Below are positions 16,291-25,172 of a DNA stretch of 64,000 nucleotides, piece after piece. The notes under the pieces are model-generated. The model was not told where the DNA came from. It did no database searches and worked only from the letters and a program-made list of their open reading frames with translations. Where the stretch lies: NCBI GenBank assembly GCA_016718525.1, contig JADKDD010000002.1:1426001-1490000 (forward strand), in the 5' to 3' direction. The first letter of the stretch is position 1; each line of letters begins with the position of its first letter. The position numbers and the translations under genes are program-made. This DNA is from Rhodocyclaceae bacterium (GTDB taxonomy: Bacteria > Pseudomonadota > Gammaproteobacteria > Burkholderiales > Rhodocyclaceae).

Positions 16291-17495
16291 GGAAATTAAC
16301 CATGGCAAAAGGCAAATTTGAGCGAACGAAGCCGCACGTTAACGTGGGGACGATTGGGCACGTGGATCACGGCAAGACGACATTGACGGCGGCGATGACG
16401 ACGATTTTGGCGGCGAAATTTGGTGGTGAGGCGCGAGCCTATGATCAGATTGATGCGGCGCCAGAAGAGAAGGCGCGCGGGATCACGATTAATACGGCGC
16501 ACGTTGAGTACGAGACAAAGAATCGGCATTACGCGCACGTGGATTGCCCTGGGCACGCGGACTACGTCAAGAACATGATTACCGGTGCGGCGCAGATGGA
16601 TGGTGCGATTTTGGTGTGTTCAGCCGCTGACGGCCCGATGCCGCAAACCCGTGAGCACATTTTGTTGGCCCGTCAGGTTGGCGTGCCATACGTGATCGTG
16701 TTTATGAACAAATGCGACATGGTGGATGATGCTGAGTTGCTTGAGTTGGTTGAAATGGAACTGCGCGAGTTGCTCAGCAAATACGATTTCCCTGGGGATG
16801 ACACCCCAATCGTTCATGGCTCGGCACTCAAAGCACTGCAGGGTGACAAAGGTCCGCTGGGTGAAGAGGCCATCATGAAACTGGCTGATGCCTTGGATAG
16901 TTATATTCCTACTCCTGAGCGTGCAGTCGACAAGCCGTTCTTGATGCCGATCGAAGACGTGTTCTCGATCTCGGGTCGTGGCACCGTGGTGACTGGCCGA
17001 ATTGAGCGCGGTATTGTCAAGGTTGGCGAAGAAATTGAAATTATCGGCATCAAACCGACACTTAAAACCATTTGTACCGGTGTGGAAATGTTCCGTAAGC
17101 TGCTTGATCAAGGGCAGGCTGGCGATAATGTGGGCGTCTTGTTGCGCGGCACCAAGCGCGAAGAGGTTGAGCGTGGTCAGGTGTTAGCGAAGCCGGGCTC
17201 GATCACTCCGCATACCCACTTCACCTCGGAGGTTTACATTCTGAGTAAAGATGAAGGTGGTCGGCACACGCCGTTCTTCAATGGTTACCGTCCGCAGTTC
17301 TACTTCCGGACTACTGACGTAACGGGCAGCATTGAGTTGCCGGCGGGCACAGAGATGGTGATGCCGGGCGACAACATTGCGATGACGGTGAAGCTGATTG
17401 CGCCGATTGCTATGGAAGAGGGCCTGCGCTTCGCCATTCGTGAGGGCGGTCGTACTGTCGGCGCCGGTGTCGTGGCTAAAGTTATCGAATAAGAC
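16291..17495 (+). repeat. 1.2-kb direct repeat, tuf copy 1
   Basis: As far as can be compared by eye, this stretch matches 32557-33761 base for base; forward and shadow reading frames give the same proteins. Identity stops abruptly at both ends, which points to gene conversion rather than a recent larger duplication. Confidence 0.85.
16302..17492 (+). CDS. tuf: Elongation factor Tu, copy 1
   Basis: EF-Tu delivers aminoacyl-tRNA to the ribosome as a GTP complex. It is 396 aa with GHVDHGKTTLT (P-loop), RGITINTAHVEYE (switch I), DCPGHADY (switch II) and NKCD, then beta-barrel domains 2 and 3 ending in VAKVIE. The real start is ATG 16302; an open frame running in from the tRNA-Thr gene is spurious. 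It appears identical at the nucleotide level to the copy at 32568, from GGAAATTAACC before the ATG to three bases past the stop. Confidence 0.98.
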   Translation: MAKGKFERTKPHVNVGTIGHVDHGKTTLTAAMTTILAAKFGGEARAYDQIDAAPEEKARGITINTAHVEYETKNRHYAHVDCPGHADYVKNMITGAAQMDGAILVCSAADGPMPQTREHILLARQVGVPYVIVFMNKCDMVDDAELLELVEMELRELLSKYDFPGDDTPIVHGSALKALQGDKGPLGEEAIMKLADALDSYIPTPERAVDKPFLMPIEDVFSISGRGTVVTGRIERGIVKVGEEIEIIGIKPTLKTICTGVEMFRKLLDQGQAGDNVGVLLRGTKREEVERGQVLAKPGSITPHTHFTSEVYILSKDEGGRHTPFFNGYRPQFYFRTTDVTGSIELPAGTEMVMPGDNIAMTVKLIAPIAMEEGLRFAIREGGRTVGAGVVAKVIE

Positions 17496-17508
17496 ACGCA
17501 ACCGCAGA

Positions 17509-17550
17509 TGCAGCGGAGCAACGGAAACGAGGCTCCGCTTTGCAGTTTTT
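17509..17550 (+). terminator. Hairpin after tuf copy 1
   Basis: GCGGAGC at 17513-17519 pairs with GCTCCGC at 17532-17538, extended by TGCA/TGCA, and is followed by GTTTTT. It could be a partial terminator, since tRNA-Trp begins only six bases later. Confidence 0.55.
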
Positions 17551-17555
17551 GCCGT

Positions 17556-17631
17556 AGGGGAATAGCTCAATTGGCAGAGCGACGGTCTCCAAAACCGTAG
17601 GTTGGGGGTTCGATTCCCTCTTCCCCTGCCA
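17556..17631 (+). tRNA. tRNA-Trp (anticodon CCA)
   Basis: 76 nt with acceptor AGGGGAA/TTCCCCT, anticodon in CTCCAAA, T-arm GGGGTTCGATTCCCT and an encoded CCA. Its position directly before secE is conserved in Proteobacteria. Confidence 0.95.
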
Positions 17632-17655
17632 CTAGCTAAACGTGAATAAGAGCCA

Positions 17656-18018
17656 ATGACTGAAACGATGGGCGATAATATTAAATTCGGATTTGCGCTG
17701 CTTTTGTTAGCGGCCGGCGTTGTGGGCTTTTACATGCTTTCCGAGCAGGCGATGATTGTGCGCGTCTTGTGCATTTTCGCTGGCATTGGTGTCAGTGCTG
17801 CCGTGGCTAGATTGACCGCCCCGGGGCAGCAGTTTATTGACTTTGCGCGGGATTCAATTACCGAAACCAGAAAGGTTGTTTGGCCAACGCGAAAAGAGAC
17901 GATTCAGACGACGGGTGTTGTGTTTTTGTTTGTCTTGTTGATGGCGATCATGCTTTGGGTTACCGATAAGAGTCTCGAATGGCTCCTTTATGACGTGGTG
18001 CTGGGATGGAAGAGATGA
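17656..18018 (+). CDS. secE: Preprotein translocase subunit SecE
   Basis: The essential small subunit of the SecYEG channel, 120 aa. Two hydrophobic segments lie in the first 55 residues and one at about 90-112, as in the three-span enterobacterial form. The conserved amphipathic region is FARDSITETRKVVWPTRKETIQT. Its stop overlaps the nusG ATG (ATGA), so the pair is probably translationally coupled. Confidence 0.95.
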   Translation: MTETMGDNIKFGFALLLLAAGVVGFYMLSEQAMIVRVLCIFAGIGVSAAVARLTAPGQQFIDFARDSITETRKVVWPTRKETIQTTGVVFLFVLLMAIMLWVTDKSLEWLLYDVVLGWKR

Positions 18019-18551
18019 CAACAAAACGCTGGTACGTCGTTCATGCCTATTCGGGCTACGAGAAATCGGTGCAGCGCGCACTTTTGGAGCGCATTACGCG
18101 TGCCGGCATGCAGGACAAGTTCGCACAAATCCTGGTGCCTGTCGAAGAGGTCGTTGAAATGAAAAACGGGCAGAAAAGTATTTCTGAGCGCAAGTTTTTC
18201 CCTGGTTACGTGTTGGTCGAAATGGACATGGACGACGATTCGTGGCACTTGGTTAAGAGTACGCCAAAGGTGACTGGATTTATTGGCGGGACAGCCAACA
18301 AACCAACACCAATATCGTCCAAAGAAGTCGCGAAAATCATGCAACAAGTTCAAGACGGGGTCGAGAAACCGCGTCCGAAAGTATTGTTCGAAATTGGCGA
18401 AATGGTCAGGGTCAAAGAAGGCCCGTTCACTGATTTCAATGGCAATGTTGAAGAAGTTAATTACGAGAAAAGCCGTATCCGCGTTTCAGTGACGATTTTT
18501 GGTCGCGCCACTCCAGTGGAGTTGGAGTTTGCGCAGATCGAAAAGGCATAG
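18015..18551 (+). CDS. nusG: Transcription termination/antitermination factor NusG
   Basis: NusG binds RNA polymerase, links it to Rho or ribosomal S10, and suppresses pausing. The NGN domain begins TTKRWYVVHAYSGYE, and the C-terminal KOW domain contains VKEGPFTDFNGNVEEVN. ATG 18015 is preferred over 18006: it gives the usual N-terminus (178 aa) and has GGAAGAG upstream. Confidence 0.97.
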   Translation: MTTKRWYVVHAYSGYEKSVQRALLERITRAGMQDKFAQILVPVEEVVEMKNGQKSISERKFFPGYVLVEMDMDDDSWHLVKSTPKVTGFIGGTANKPTPISSKEVAKIMQQVQDGVEKPRPKVLFEIGEMVRVKEGPFTDFNGNVEEVNYEKSRIRVSVTIFGRATPVELEFAQIEKA

Positions 18552-18643
18552 TTTTACCCTGCCGCAGGGGCTGTTTGCGGCAATTCCGAGGAGCGCAAGT
18601 AAGAAATTGAACGCGCGTTAATACTCATCACTTAGGAGTCATC

Positions 18644-19075
18644 ATGGCGAAGAAGATTGTAGGTTATGTGAAGTTGCAAGTTCCAGCGGGGAAAGCAAAT
18701 CCCTCGCCCCCAATTGGTCCCGCACTAGGTCAGCGTGGCTTGAATATCATGGAGTTCTGCAAAGCGTTCAACGCGCAGACTCAGGGCCTCGAGCCTGGCT
18801 TGCCAATCCCGGTGGTAATCACAGCGTACGCTGACAAGAGTTTTACCTTCATCATGAAGACCCCGCCGGCAACGATTTTGATCAAGAAAGCGGCTGGAAT
18901 TCAAAAGGGTTCCCCGAAACCGCACACAGATAAGGTCGGCAAAATCACTCGCGCGCAGGCTGAAGATATTGCCAAAACAAAAATGAAGGACCTGACTGCT
19001 GCTGATCTTGATGCCGCTGTACGCACAGTGGCTGGCTCCGCCCGCAGTATGGGCATCGTTGTCGAGGGAATCTGA
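18644..19075 (+). CDS. rplK: 50S ribosomal protein L11
   Basis: 143 aa, full length. L11 forms the GTPase-associated centre with L10/L12. The proline-rich PAGKANPSPPIGPALGQRG is diagnostic. TAGGAG precedes the ATG. The 92-base gap after nusG contains a hairpin TGCCGCA/TGCGGCA (18559-18581) that may be a processing or pause site. Confidence 0.98.
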   Translation: MAKKIVGYVKLQVPAGKANPSPPIGPALGQRGLNIMEFCKAFNAQTQGLEPGLPIPVVITAYADKSFTFIMKTPPATILIKKAAGIQKGSPKPHTDKVGKITRAQAEDIAKTKMKDLTAADLDAAVRTVAGSARSMGIVVEGI

Positions 19076-19077
19076 TC

Positions 19078-19782
19078 ATGGCTAAACTTTCAAAACGTAT
19101 TCAAGCTGTAGCTGCTAAGGTGGATCGTTCTAAGGCGTACCCTCTTGGTGATGCAATTGGTTTGGTCAAGGAGTGCGCAACTGCGAAGTTCGATGAGTCG
19201 ATTGATGTTTCTGTCAACCTCGGGGTCGATGCGAAAAAATCGGATCAAACCGTGCGCGGTTCGGTTGTGCTACCGTCCGGTACTGGCAAGACTGTGCGCG
19301 TCGCTGTTTTTGCCCAAGGCGAAAAGGCAGAAGTCGCCAAGGCCGCCGGTGCCGATATTGTCGGTTTCGAAGATCTTGCCGCAGAGGTCAAGGCTGGCAA
19401 CATGAATTTTGACATCGTCATTGCCACACCTGACGCAATGAAGATCGTCGGGCAACTCGGTCAAGTACTCGGGCCACGCGGTCTGATGCCAAATCCGAAA
19501 GTTGGCACGGTGACAATGGATGTCGCGACGGCGGTGAAAAATGCCAAGGCTGGACAAGTGCAATATCGCACTGACAAGGCTGGAATTGTCCACTGCACGA
19601 TCGGGCGCGCATCCTTCAGCGTGGAAGCTTTGCAGATCAACTTTTCCGCCTTATTGGACGCGTTACAAAAGGCCAAACCGGCTTCGTCCAAGGGCCAATA
19701 TTTGAGAAAGGTTTCCCTGTCCAGCACCATGGGTGCTGGAGTTCGTGTTGATCAGGCTAGTTTGTCGGTTCAATCACATTAA
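19078..19782 (+). CDS. rplA: 50S ribosomal protein L1
   Basis: 234 aa. L1 binds 23S rRNA at the E-site stalk and, in E. coli, represses translation of its own rplKA mRNA. Signature GQLGQVLGPRGLMPNPKVGT is present. It starts two bases after the rplK stop. Confidence 0.98.
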   Translation: MAKLSKRIQAVAAKVDRSKAYPLGDAIGLVKECATAKFDESIDVSVNLGVDAKKSDQTVRGSVVLPSGTGKTVRVAVFAQGEKAEVAKAAGADIVGFEDLAAEVKAGNMNFDIVIATPDAMKIVGQLGQVLGPRGLMPNPKVGTVTMDVATAVKNAKAGQVQYRTDKAGIVHCTIGRASFSVEALQINFSALLDALQKAKPASSKGQYLRKVSLSSTMGAGVRVDQASLSVQSH

Positions 19783-20013
19783 AGACTTTGGGTCGCAACT
19801 GGCGTCTTGACGCCGGTTGCGTACCGTCAAAGACCGCAGGTGTTAGCAGGGTATCGCTAACTTAAGTGCGCAAGTGGCCTGCGTAGATGGTGAGCCCAGA
19901 ACAGAATTTTGCAGGAGTTCGATGCCGGCATATTTCTGATCCAGGTCGCCTTGGTTGCGGTAGATGTTCAGTTGTAATTCTGCCGTTTGTTGACTTGAAA
20001 GGAGTTAAGACCC
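19783..20013 (+). promoter_or_regulatory. L10 leader (rplJ-rplL autoregulatory region)
   Basis: A 231-base gap. It holds GCAACTGGCGTC/GACGCCGGTTGC (a strong hairpin near 19796-19821), then CGCAGGTGTTAGC...GCTAAC...GGCCTGCGTAGA, which has the layout of the known L10 leader to which L10-L12 binds to repress translation. AAAGGAG precedes rplJ. Confidence 0.65.
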
Positions 20014-20511
20014 ATGGGTCTGAATCTAGAAGGAAAGAAAGCCGTAGTAGCCGAAGTATCGGCGCAGGTGGCCGGTGCTCAAACCATCGTCATGGCTGAG
20101 TACAGAGGCATCGAAGTTGCCGACTTGACGAAATTGCGGTCAAGCGCACGGCAATCAGGCGTTTACTTGCGAGTATTGCGTAACACGTTGGCACGCCGTG
20201 CTGTCACTGGGACCGACTTTGCTGCATTGTCTGAGCAAATGACGGGGCCTTTGATTTATAGCATGTCAGCCGACCCGGTCGCCGCAGCAAAAGTGCTCAA
20301 TGATTTTGCCAAAGGCAACGACAAGTTGATTCTGAGGGCTGGAGTTTATGGCGGCAAGTTGCTTGATAAGGCAGGAATTCAGGCCTTAGCGTCAATACCA
20401 AGTCGAGATGAACTGTTGTCGAAATTGCTGGGCGTGATGAAAGCCCCGGTGGCTGGATTTGCAGTTGCACTTGGAGCACTGGCAAAGCAACGTGAGACGG
20501 TAGCAGCCTGA
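20014..20511 (+). CDS. rplJ: 50S ribosomal protein L10
   Basis: 165 aa. It anchors the L7/L12 stalk dimers and is the autorepressor of this operon in other Proteobacteria. GLNLEGKKAVVAEVS and YRGIEVADLTKLR are typical. AAAGGAG lies before the ATG. Confidence 0.98.
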   Translation: MGLNLEGKKAVVAEVSAQVAGAQTIVMAEYRGIEVADLTKLRSSARQSGVYLRVLRNTLARRAVTGTDFAALSEQMTGPLIYSMSADPVAAAKVLNDFAKGNDKLILRAGVYGGKLLDKAGIQALASIPSRDELLSKLLGVMKAPVAGFAVALGALAKQRETVAA

Positions 20512-20556
20512 ACAAACAGGCCTTTAACTAATTAATTGAAACTGGAGTAAATAAAC

Positions 20557-20925
20557 ATGGCAATCAGTAAAGATGACATTCTTGAAGCAGTTGGAAACAT
20601 GACGGTTATGGACTTGAATGACCTTGTCAAAGCTTTTGAAGTTAAGTTTGGAGTATCGGCTGCAGCAATGTCGGTCGCAGGACCTGCTGCTGCCGCGGCC
20701 GCAGTTGAAGAGCAGACCGAGTTCACGGTAATGCTACTTGCCGCGGGCGAAAAGAAGGTCGAAGCGATTAAGGTTGTGCGCGCAGCAACTGGCTTGGGTC
20801 TTAAAGAAGCCAAAGATCTCGTCGACGGTGCCCCCAAGGCTGTCAAAGAAGGAGTATCAAAGGCGGACGCTGAGGCACTGCGCAAGCTTCTCGAAGATGC
20901 AGGTGCAAAAGTCGAAGTTAAGTAA
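20557..20925 (+). CDS. rplL: 50S ribosomal protein L7/L12
   Basis: 122 aa stalk protein that recruits translational GTPases. N-terminal dimerisation domain, alanine-rich hinge (AAAMSVAGPAAAAAAVEEQ) and C-terminal domain with the factor-binding KVVRAATGLGLKEAKDLVDG. Confidence 0.98.
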   Translation: MAISKDDILEAVGNMTVMDLNDLVKAFEVKFGVSAAAMSVAGPAAAAAAVEEQTEFTVMLLAAGEKKVEAIKVVRAATGLGLKEAKDLVDGAPKAVKEGVSKADAEALRKLLEDAGAKVEVK

Positions 20926-20936
20926 TAACTATGTTT

Positions 20937-20967
20937 GCGCACGACACCAAGGCTTGGTGTCGTGCGC
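20937..20967 (+). promoter_or_regulatory. rplL-rpoB intergenic hairpin (attenuator or processing site)
   Basis: GCGCACGACACCAAG (20937-20951) is perfectly complementary to CTTGGTGTCGTGCGC (20953-20967). No T-run follows. In E. coli the same gap has an attenuator and an RNase III site that set the ratio of ribosomal protein to polymerase; a similar role is inferred here. Confidence 0.7.
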
Positions 20968-21074
20968 ACGTGTTTACAAGCGCCGGATGTGCCGGCGGTT
21001 AAACGAGAAGGCTGTACTGAAAATGTCCAGTCTTGTCTTCTAACCATCGAAGTCTGATATCGAACGGAGCCAAA

Positions 21075-24000
21075 ATGGCGTATTCCTACACTGAGAAAAA
21101 ACGTATTCGTAAAAGTTTCGCTAAGCGCGCAAATGTGCTAGACGTGCCTTTTCTGTTGGCGACTCAAATTGAGTCCTACACGCATTTTCTTCAAGCTGAA
21201 GTGCCGTCGGCGAAACGACGCAACCACGGGTTACAAGCTGCGTTCACGTCGATCTTCCCGATCGTTTCACATTCAGGGAATGCGCGCCTCGAATTTATTG
21301 ATTTCATGCTTGGCGAACCGACCTTTGATGTCAAAGAATGCCAACAGCGCGGACTAACATTTGCCAGTCCATTGCGTGCTCGTGTGCGGCTTGTTCTCAT
21401 GGATCGTGAAACGGGCGCGATTAAGGAGGTCAAGGAAGACCAGCCGTTATATATGGGTGAAATCCCGCTGATGACTACTACGGGTTCTTTTGTTATCAAC
21501 GGAACGGAACGGGTTATCGTTTCGCAATTGCACCGCTCACCGGGTGTGTTTTTTGAGCATGACAAAGGTAAAACGCATAGCTCGGGAAAACTTCTGTTTT
21601 CAGCAAGAATTATTCCCTATCGTGGGTCGTGGCTCGATTTCGAATTTGATCCAAAGGATGCACTCTATTTCCGGGTGGATCGCCGACGCAAGATGCCCGT
21701 GACGATTCTGCTAAAGGCAATAGGACTTACTTCAGAACAAATACTCGCCACTTTCTTCGAATTCGACACTTTTCATTTTGGTAAGAAAGGGATCGATTTC
21801 ACGGTTGTTCCGGATCGTCTTCGAGGCGAGGTTGCGAAATTCGATATAGTCGATTCAGCCGGGAAATTGGTAGTTGCTAAGGATAAACGGATAACCGCGC
21901 GACATATCCGTGATATGGCGGAAGCTGGAATCAAAAAGGTAACGGTCCCCGAAGAATACCTGGTTGATCGGGTAGTTGCGCGCACTATCGTCAATCCGGA
22001 AACCGGTGAAATTCTTGCCAACGCAAATGACGAAATAACCGAGACGCTATTGGCCAAATTGATGACGGGGGGAATCACTCAGCTTCAGACCCTGTTCATT
22101 AGCGACCTCGATCGGGGGCCTTATATTTCATCGACACTCCGGATGGATGAGACCGCCGATCAATGGGCAGCCAGAGTTGCCATTTACCGGATGATGCGTC
22201 CTGGGGAACCTCCAACAGAGGATGCTGTCGAGACCTTGTTTTATGGCCTCTTCTATTCTGAAGATCGCTATGACTTGTCGGCTGTTGGTCGGATGAAGTT
22301 CAATCGGCGTGTTGGTCGAGAGGAGATTGAAGGCTCCGGTGTTTTGTCGAATCAGGACATACTCGACGTAGTCCGAATCCTAGTTGAGCTTCGAAACGGA
22401 CGGGGCGAAGTCGATGATATCGATCACCTTGGAAATCGCCGCGTGCGATCCGTCGGAGAACTCGCAGAAAATCAGTTTCGTGCGGGGTTGGTTCGTGTTG
22501 AAAGAGCCGTAAAGGAACGCTTGAATCAAGCTGAGAGCGACAACCTTATGCCGCATGATCTAATCAACGCCAAGCCAATATCCGCAGCGATTAAGGAGTT
22601 TTTCGGTTCAAGCCAGTTGTCGCAGTTTATGGATCAAACCAATCCACTCTCCGAAATCACTCACAAGCGGCGTGTTTCTGCCCTTGGACCGGGTGGTTTA
22701 ACCAGAGAAAGAGCGGGATTTGAAGTTCGGGACGTACATCCAACACATTACGGGCGAGTGTGTCCGATAGAAACGCCTGAAGGCCCGAATATTGGATTGA
22801 TCAACTCGCTTGCGCTGTATGCACGGACCAACGAGTACGGGTTCATGGAAACTCCGTACCGTAAGGTCGATGCAAGTCGAGTAACGGATGAGATCGTATA
22901 TCTTTCGGCAATTGAAGAGGGAAAATACGTAATAGCGCAGGCGAACGCGCAACTGGATAAAAGCGGAAAACTCGTTGACGCCTTGGTTTCTTGCCGATTA
23001 AAAGGTGAGTTTGAACTGAAGGAACCAACCGAAGTTCAGTACATGGACGTTGCACCGAGCCAAATTGTGTCGGTTGCGGCATCGCTTATCCCGTTCCTTG
23101 AGCATGACGATGCAAATCGCGCGTTGATGGGCGCAAACATGCAACGACAGGCGGTTCCCTGTCTGCGTCCGGAAAAGGCGCTCGTGGGTACGGGTATTGA
23201 GCGAACCGTCGCGGTAGATTCAGGGACGGCGGTACAAGCATTGCGTGGTGGTGTCGTTGATTATGTCGATGCAGACCGAATCGTTGTCCGGGTTAATGAT
23301 CGGGAAACAGTTCCCGGTGAAGTCGGCGTGGATATTTATAACCTGATCAAGTACACCCGATCTAACCAAAACACGAACATAAATCAGCGCCCGATCGTTA
23401 AGATCGGCGACCAAATTTCCAAGGGAGATGTTGTGGCTGACGGTGCCTCAACTGATTTGGGCGAACTTGCACTCGGTCAAAACATGCTGGTTGCGTTTAT
23501 GCCTTGGAACGGATACAACTTCGAAGACTCCATCCTGATTTCGGAACGTGTTGTCGCTGATGATCGATTTACCTCAATTCATATTGAGGAGCTAACGGTC
23601 GTTGCGCGCGATACCAAGCTTGGTGCTGAAGAAATCTCTCCCGATATCGCAACATTAGGTGAGTCGCAGTTGGGTCGCCTAGACGAGTCGGGCATTATTC
23701 ATATCGGCGCTGAAGTCGACGCGGGTGACGTGCTGGTCGGAAAAGTGACCCCAAAAGGAGAGACTCAGCTTACCCCGGAAGAAAAACTTTTGCGTGCGAT
23801 ATTCGGCGAGAAAGCGTCTGATGTGAAAGACACATCCTTGCGCGTACCTTCTGGAATGTCCGGCACGGTCATTGATGTTCATGTATTCACGCGTGAAGGA
23901 ATTGAGCGTGATAAGCGAGCACAGGCGATCATTGACGATATGTTGAAAAGCTACAAGCAAGACCTTGCTGATCAGCTGAGAATTGTGGAACGAGATACTT

Positions 24001-25145
24001 TCGCTCGTATCGAAAAATTACTGCTTAACAAGATTGCGGCAAAGGGACCTAAGAAGCTCATAAAAGGCACGAAAATTACAAAGGCTTACCTTGAGTCGGT
24101 GGAGCACTACCATTGGTTTGACATTTCACTGACTGATGAGAATGTTCAGCAGCAACTTGAGAGCCTGAGAGATAGTTTGGACCACACGCGCAAGGACTTC
24201 GACATTGCCTTCGATGCAAAGAAGAAGAAATTGACGCAAGGTGACGAACTTCCGCCAGGTGTGCAAAAAATGGTCAAGGTGTACCTTGCCGTCAAACGCA
24301 GACTGCAGCCGGGCGATAAGATGGCCGGGCGCCATGGAAACAAGGGGGTTGTTTCCAAAATTGTGCCGATCGAAGATATGCCTCATATGGCGGACGGTAC
24401 ACCAGTTGATATCGTCTTGAATCCGCTTGGCGTTCCCTCACGGATGAACATCGGACAAATTCTCGAGACACATCTTGGATGGGCGGCAAAGGGGCTTGGT
24501 CATCGAATAGGTGAGATGTTGCGCAAGCAAGCTAGCGCTGCGGAGATGCGCAAGCTGTTGAACAAAATTTACAACACTTCGGGCCGTGCGGCCGATATTG
24601 ATGGCTTGGTCGACAGTGAAGTCAATGAACTCGCTGAGAATTTAACCGGCGGCGTTCCGTTTGCCACCCCTGTTTTCGATGGTGCCAATGAGGCCGAAAT
24701 TAAGGCAATGCTCGCTCTTGCGGGTCTGCCAACCGGTGGGCAAGTTGCGCTTTACGATGGGCGTACTGGCGAAGCGTTTGAGCGACCAGTCACCGTAGGC
24801 TACATGCATGTCTTGAAGCTTCATCACTTGGTTGACGACAAAATGCATGCCCGTTCGACTGGCCCATATAGTCTTGTTACTCAGCAACCGCTTGGCGGCA
24901 AGGCCCAGTTTGGTGGGCAGCGGTTTGGCGAAATGGAAGTATGGGCTCTCGAAGCTTACGGCGCCTCCTATGTGCTGCAGGAAATGCTTACCGTTAAGTC
25001 TGATGATGTTAACGGTCGTACCAAGGTATATGAAAGCATTGTCAAGGGCGAGCACAAGATTGATGCCGGGATGCCGGAGTCATTCAACGTGCTTGTCAAG
25101 GAAATACGTTCGCTGGCGATCGACATCGATCTCGAGCGTTACTGA
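21075..25145 (+). CDS. rpoB: DNA-directed RNA polymerase subunit beta
   Basis: 1356 aa. It starts MAYSYTEKKRIRKSFAKR at 21075; the open frame reaches further upstream without a plausible N-terminus. The rifampicin-region sequence SSQLSQFMDQTNPLSEITHK is intact with the usual sensitive-type residues, as are EGPNIGLINSL and the active-site GDKMAGRHGNKGV. It forms the catalytic core with RpoC. Confidence 0.99.
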   Translation: MAYSYTEKKRIRKSFAKRANVLDVPFLLATQIESYTHFLQAEVPSAKRRNHGLQAAFTSIFPIVSHSGNARLEFIDFMLGEPTFDVKECQQRGLTFASPLRARVRLVLMDRETGAIKEVKEDQPLYMGEIPLMTTTGSFVINGTERVIVSQLHRSPGVFFEHDKGKTHSSGKLLFSARIIPYRGSWLDFEFDPKDALYFRVDRRRKMPVTILLKAIGLTSEQILATFFEFDTFHFGKKGIDFTVVPDRLRGEVAKFDIVDSAGKLVVAKDKRITARHIRDMAEAGIKKVTVPEEYLVDRVVARTIVNPETGEILANANDEITETLLAKLMTGGITQLQTLFISDLDRGPYISSTLRMDETADQWAARVAIYRMMRPGEPPTEDAVETLFYGLFYSEDRYDLSAVGRMKFNRRVGREEIEGSGVLSNQDILDVVRILVELRNGRGEVDDIDHLGNRRVRSVGELAENQFRAGLVRVERAVKERLNQAESDNLMPHDLINAKPISAAIKEFFGSSQLSQFMDQTNPLSEITHKRRVSALGPGGLTRERAGFEVRDVHPTHYGRVCPIETPEGPNIGLINSLALYARTNEYGFMETPYRKVDASRVTDEIVYLSAIEEGKYVIAQANAQLDKSGKLVDALVSCRLKGEFELKEPTEVQYMDVAPSQIVSVAASLIPFLEHDDANRALMGANMQRQAVPCLRPEKALVGTGIERTVAVDSGTAVQALRGGVVDYVDADRIVVRVNDRETVPGEVGVDIYNLIKYTRSNQNTNINQRPIVKIGDQISKGDVVADGASTDLGELALGQNMLVAFMPWNGYNFEDSILISERVVADDRFTSIHIEELTVVARDTKLGAEEISPDIATLGESQLGRLDESGIIHIGAEVDAGDVLVGKVTPKGETQLTPEEKLLRAIFGEKASDVKDTSLRVPSGMSGTVIDVHVFTREGIERDKRAQAIIDDMLKSYKQDLADQLRIVERDTFARIEKLLLNKIAAKGPKKLIKGTKITKAYLESVEHYHWFDISLTDENVQQQLESLRDSLDHTRKDFDIAFDAKKKKLTQGDELPPGVQKMVKVYLAVKRRLQPGDKMAGRHGNKGVVSKIVPIEDMPHMADGTPVDIVLNPLGVPSRMNIGQILETHLGWAAKGLGHRIGEMLRKQASAAEMRKLLNKIYNTSGRAADIDGLVDSEVNELAENLTGGVPFATPVFDGANEAEIKAMLALAGLPTGGQVALYDGRTGEAFERPVTVGYMHVLKLHHLVDDKMHARSTGPYSLVTQQPLGGKAQFGGQRFGEMEVWALEAYGASYVLQEMLTVKSDDVNGRTKVYESIVKGEHKIDAGMPESFNVLVKEIRSLAIDIDLERY

Positions 25146-25172
25146 TAGTTTGCTGCTTAAGGAGTTACCGTC

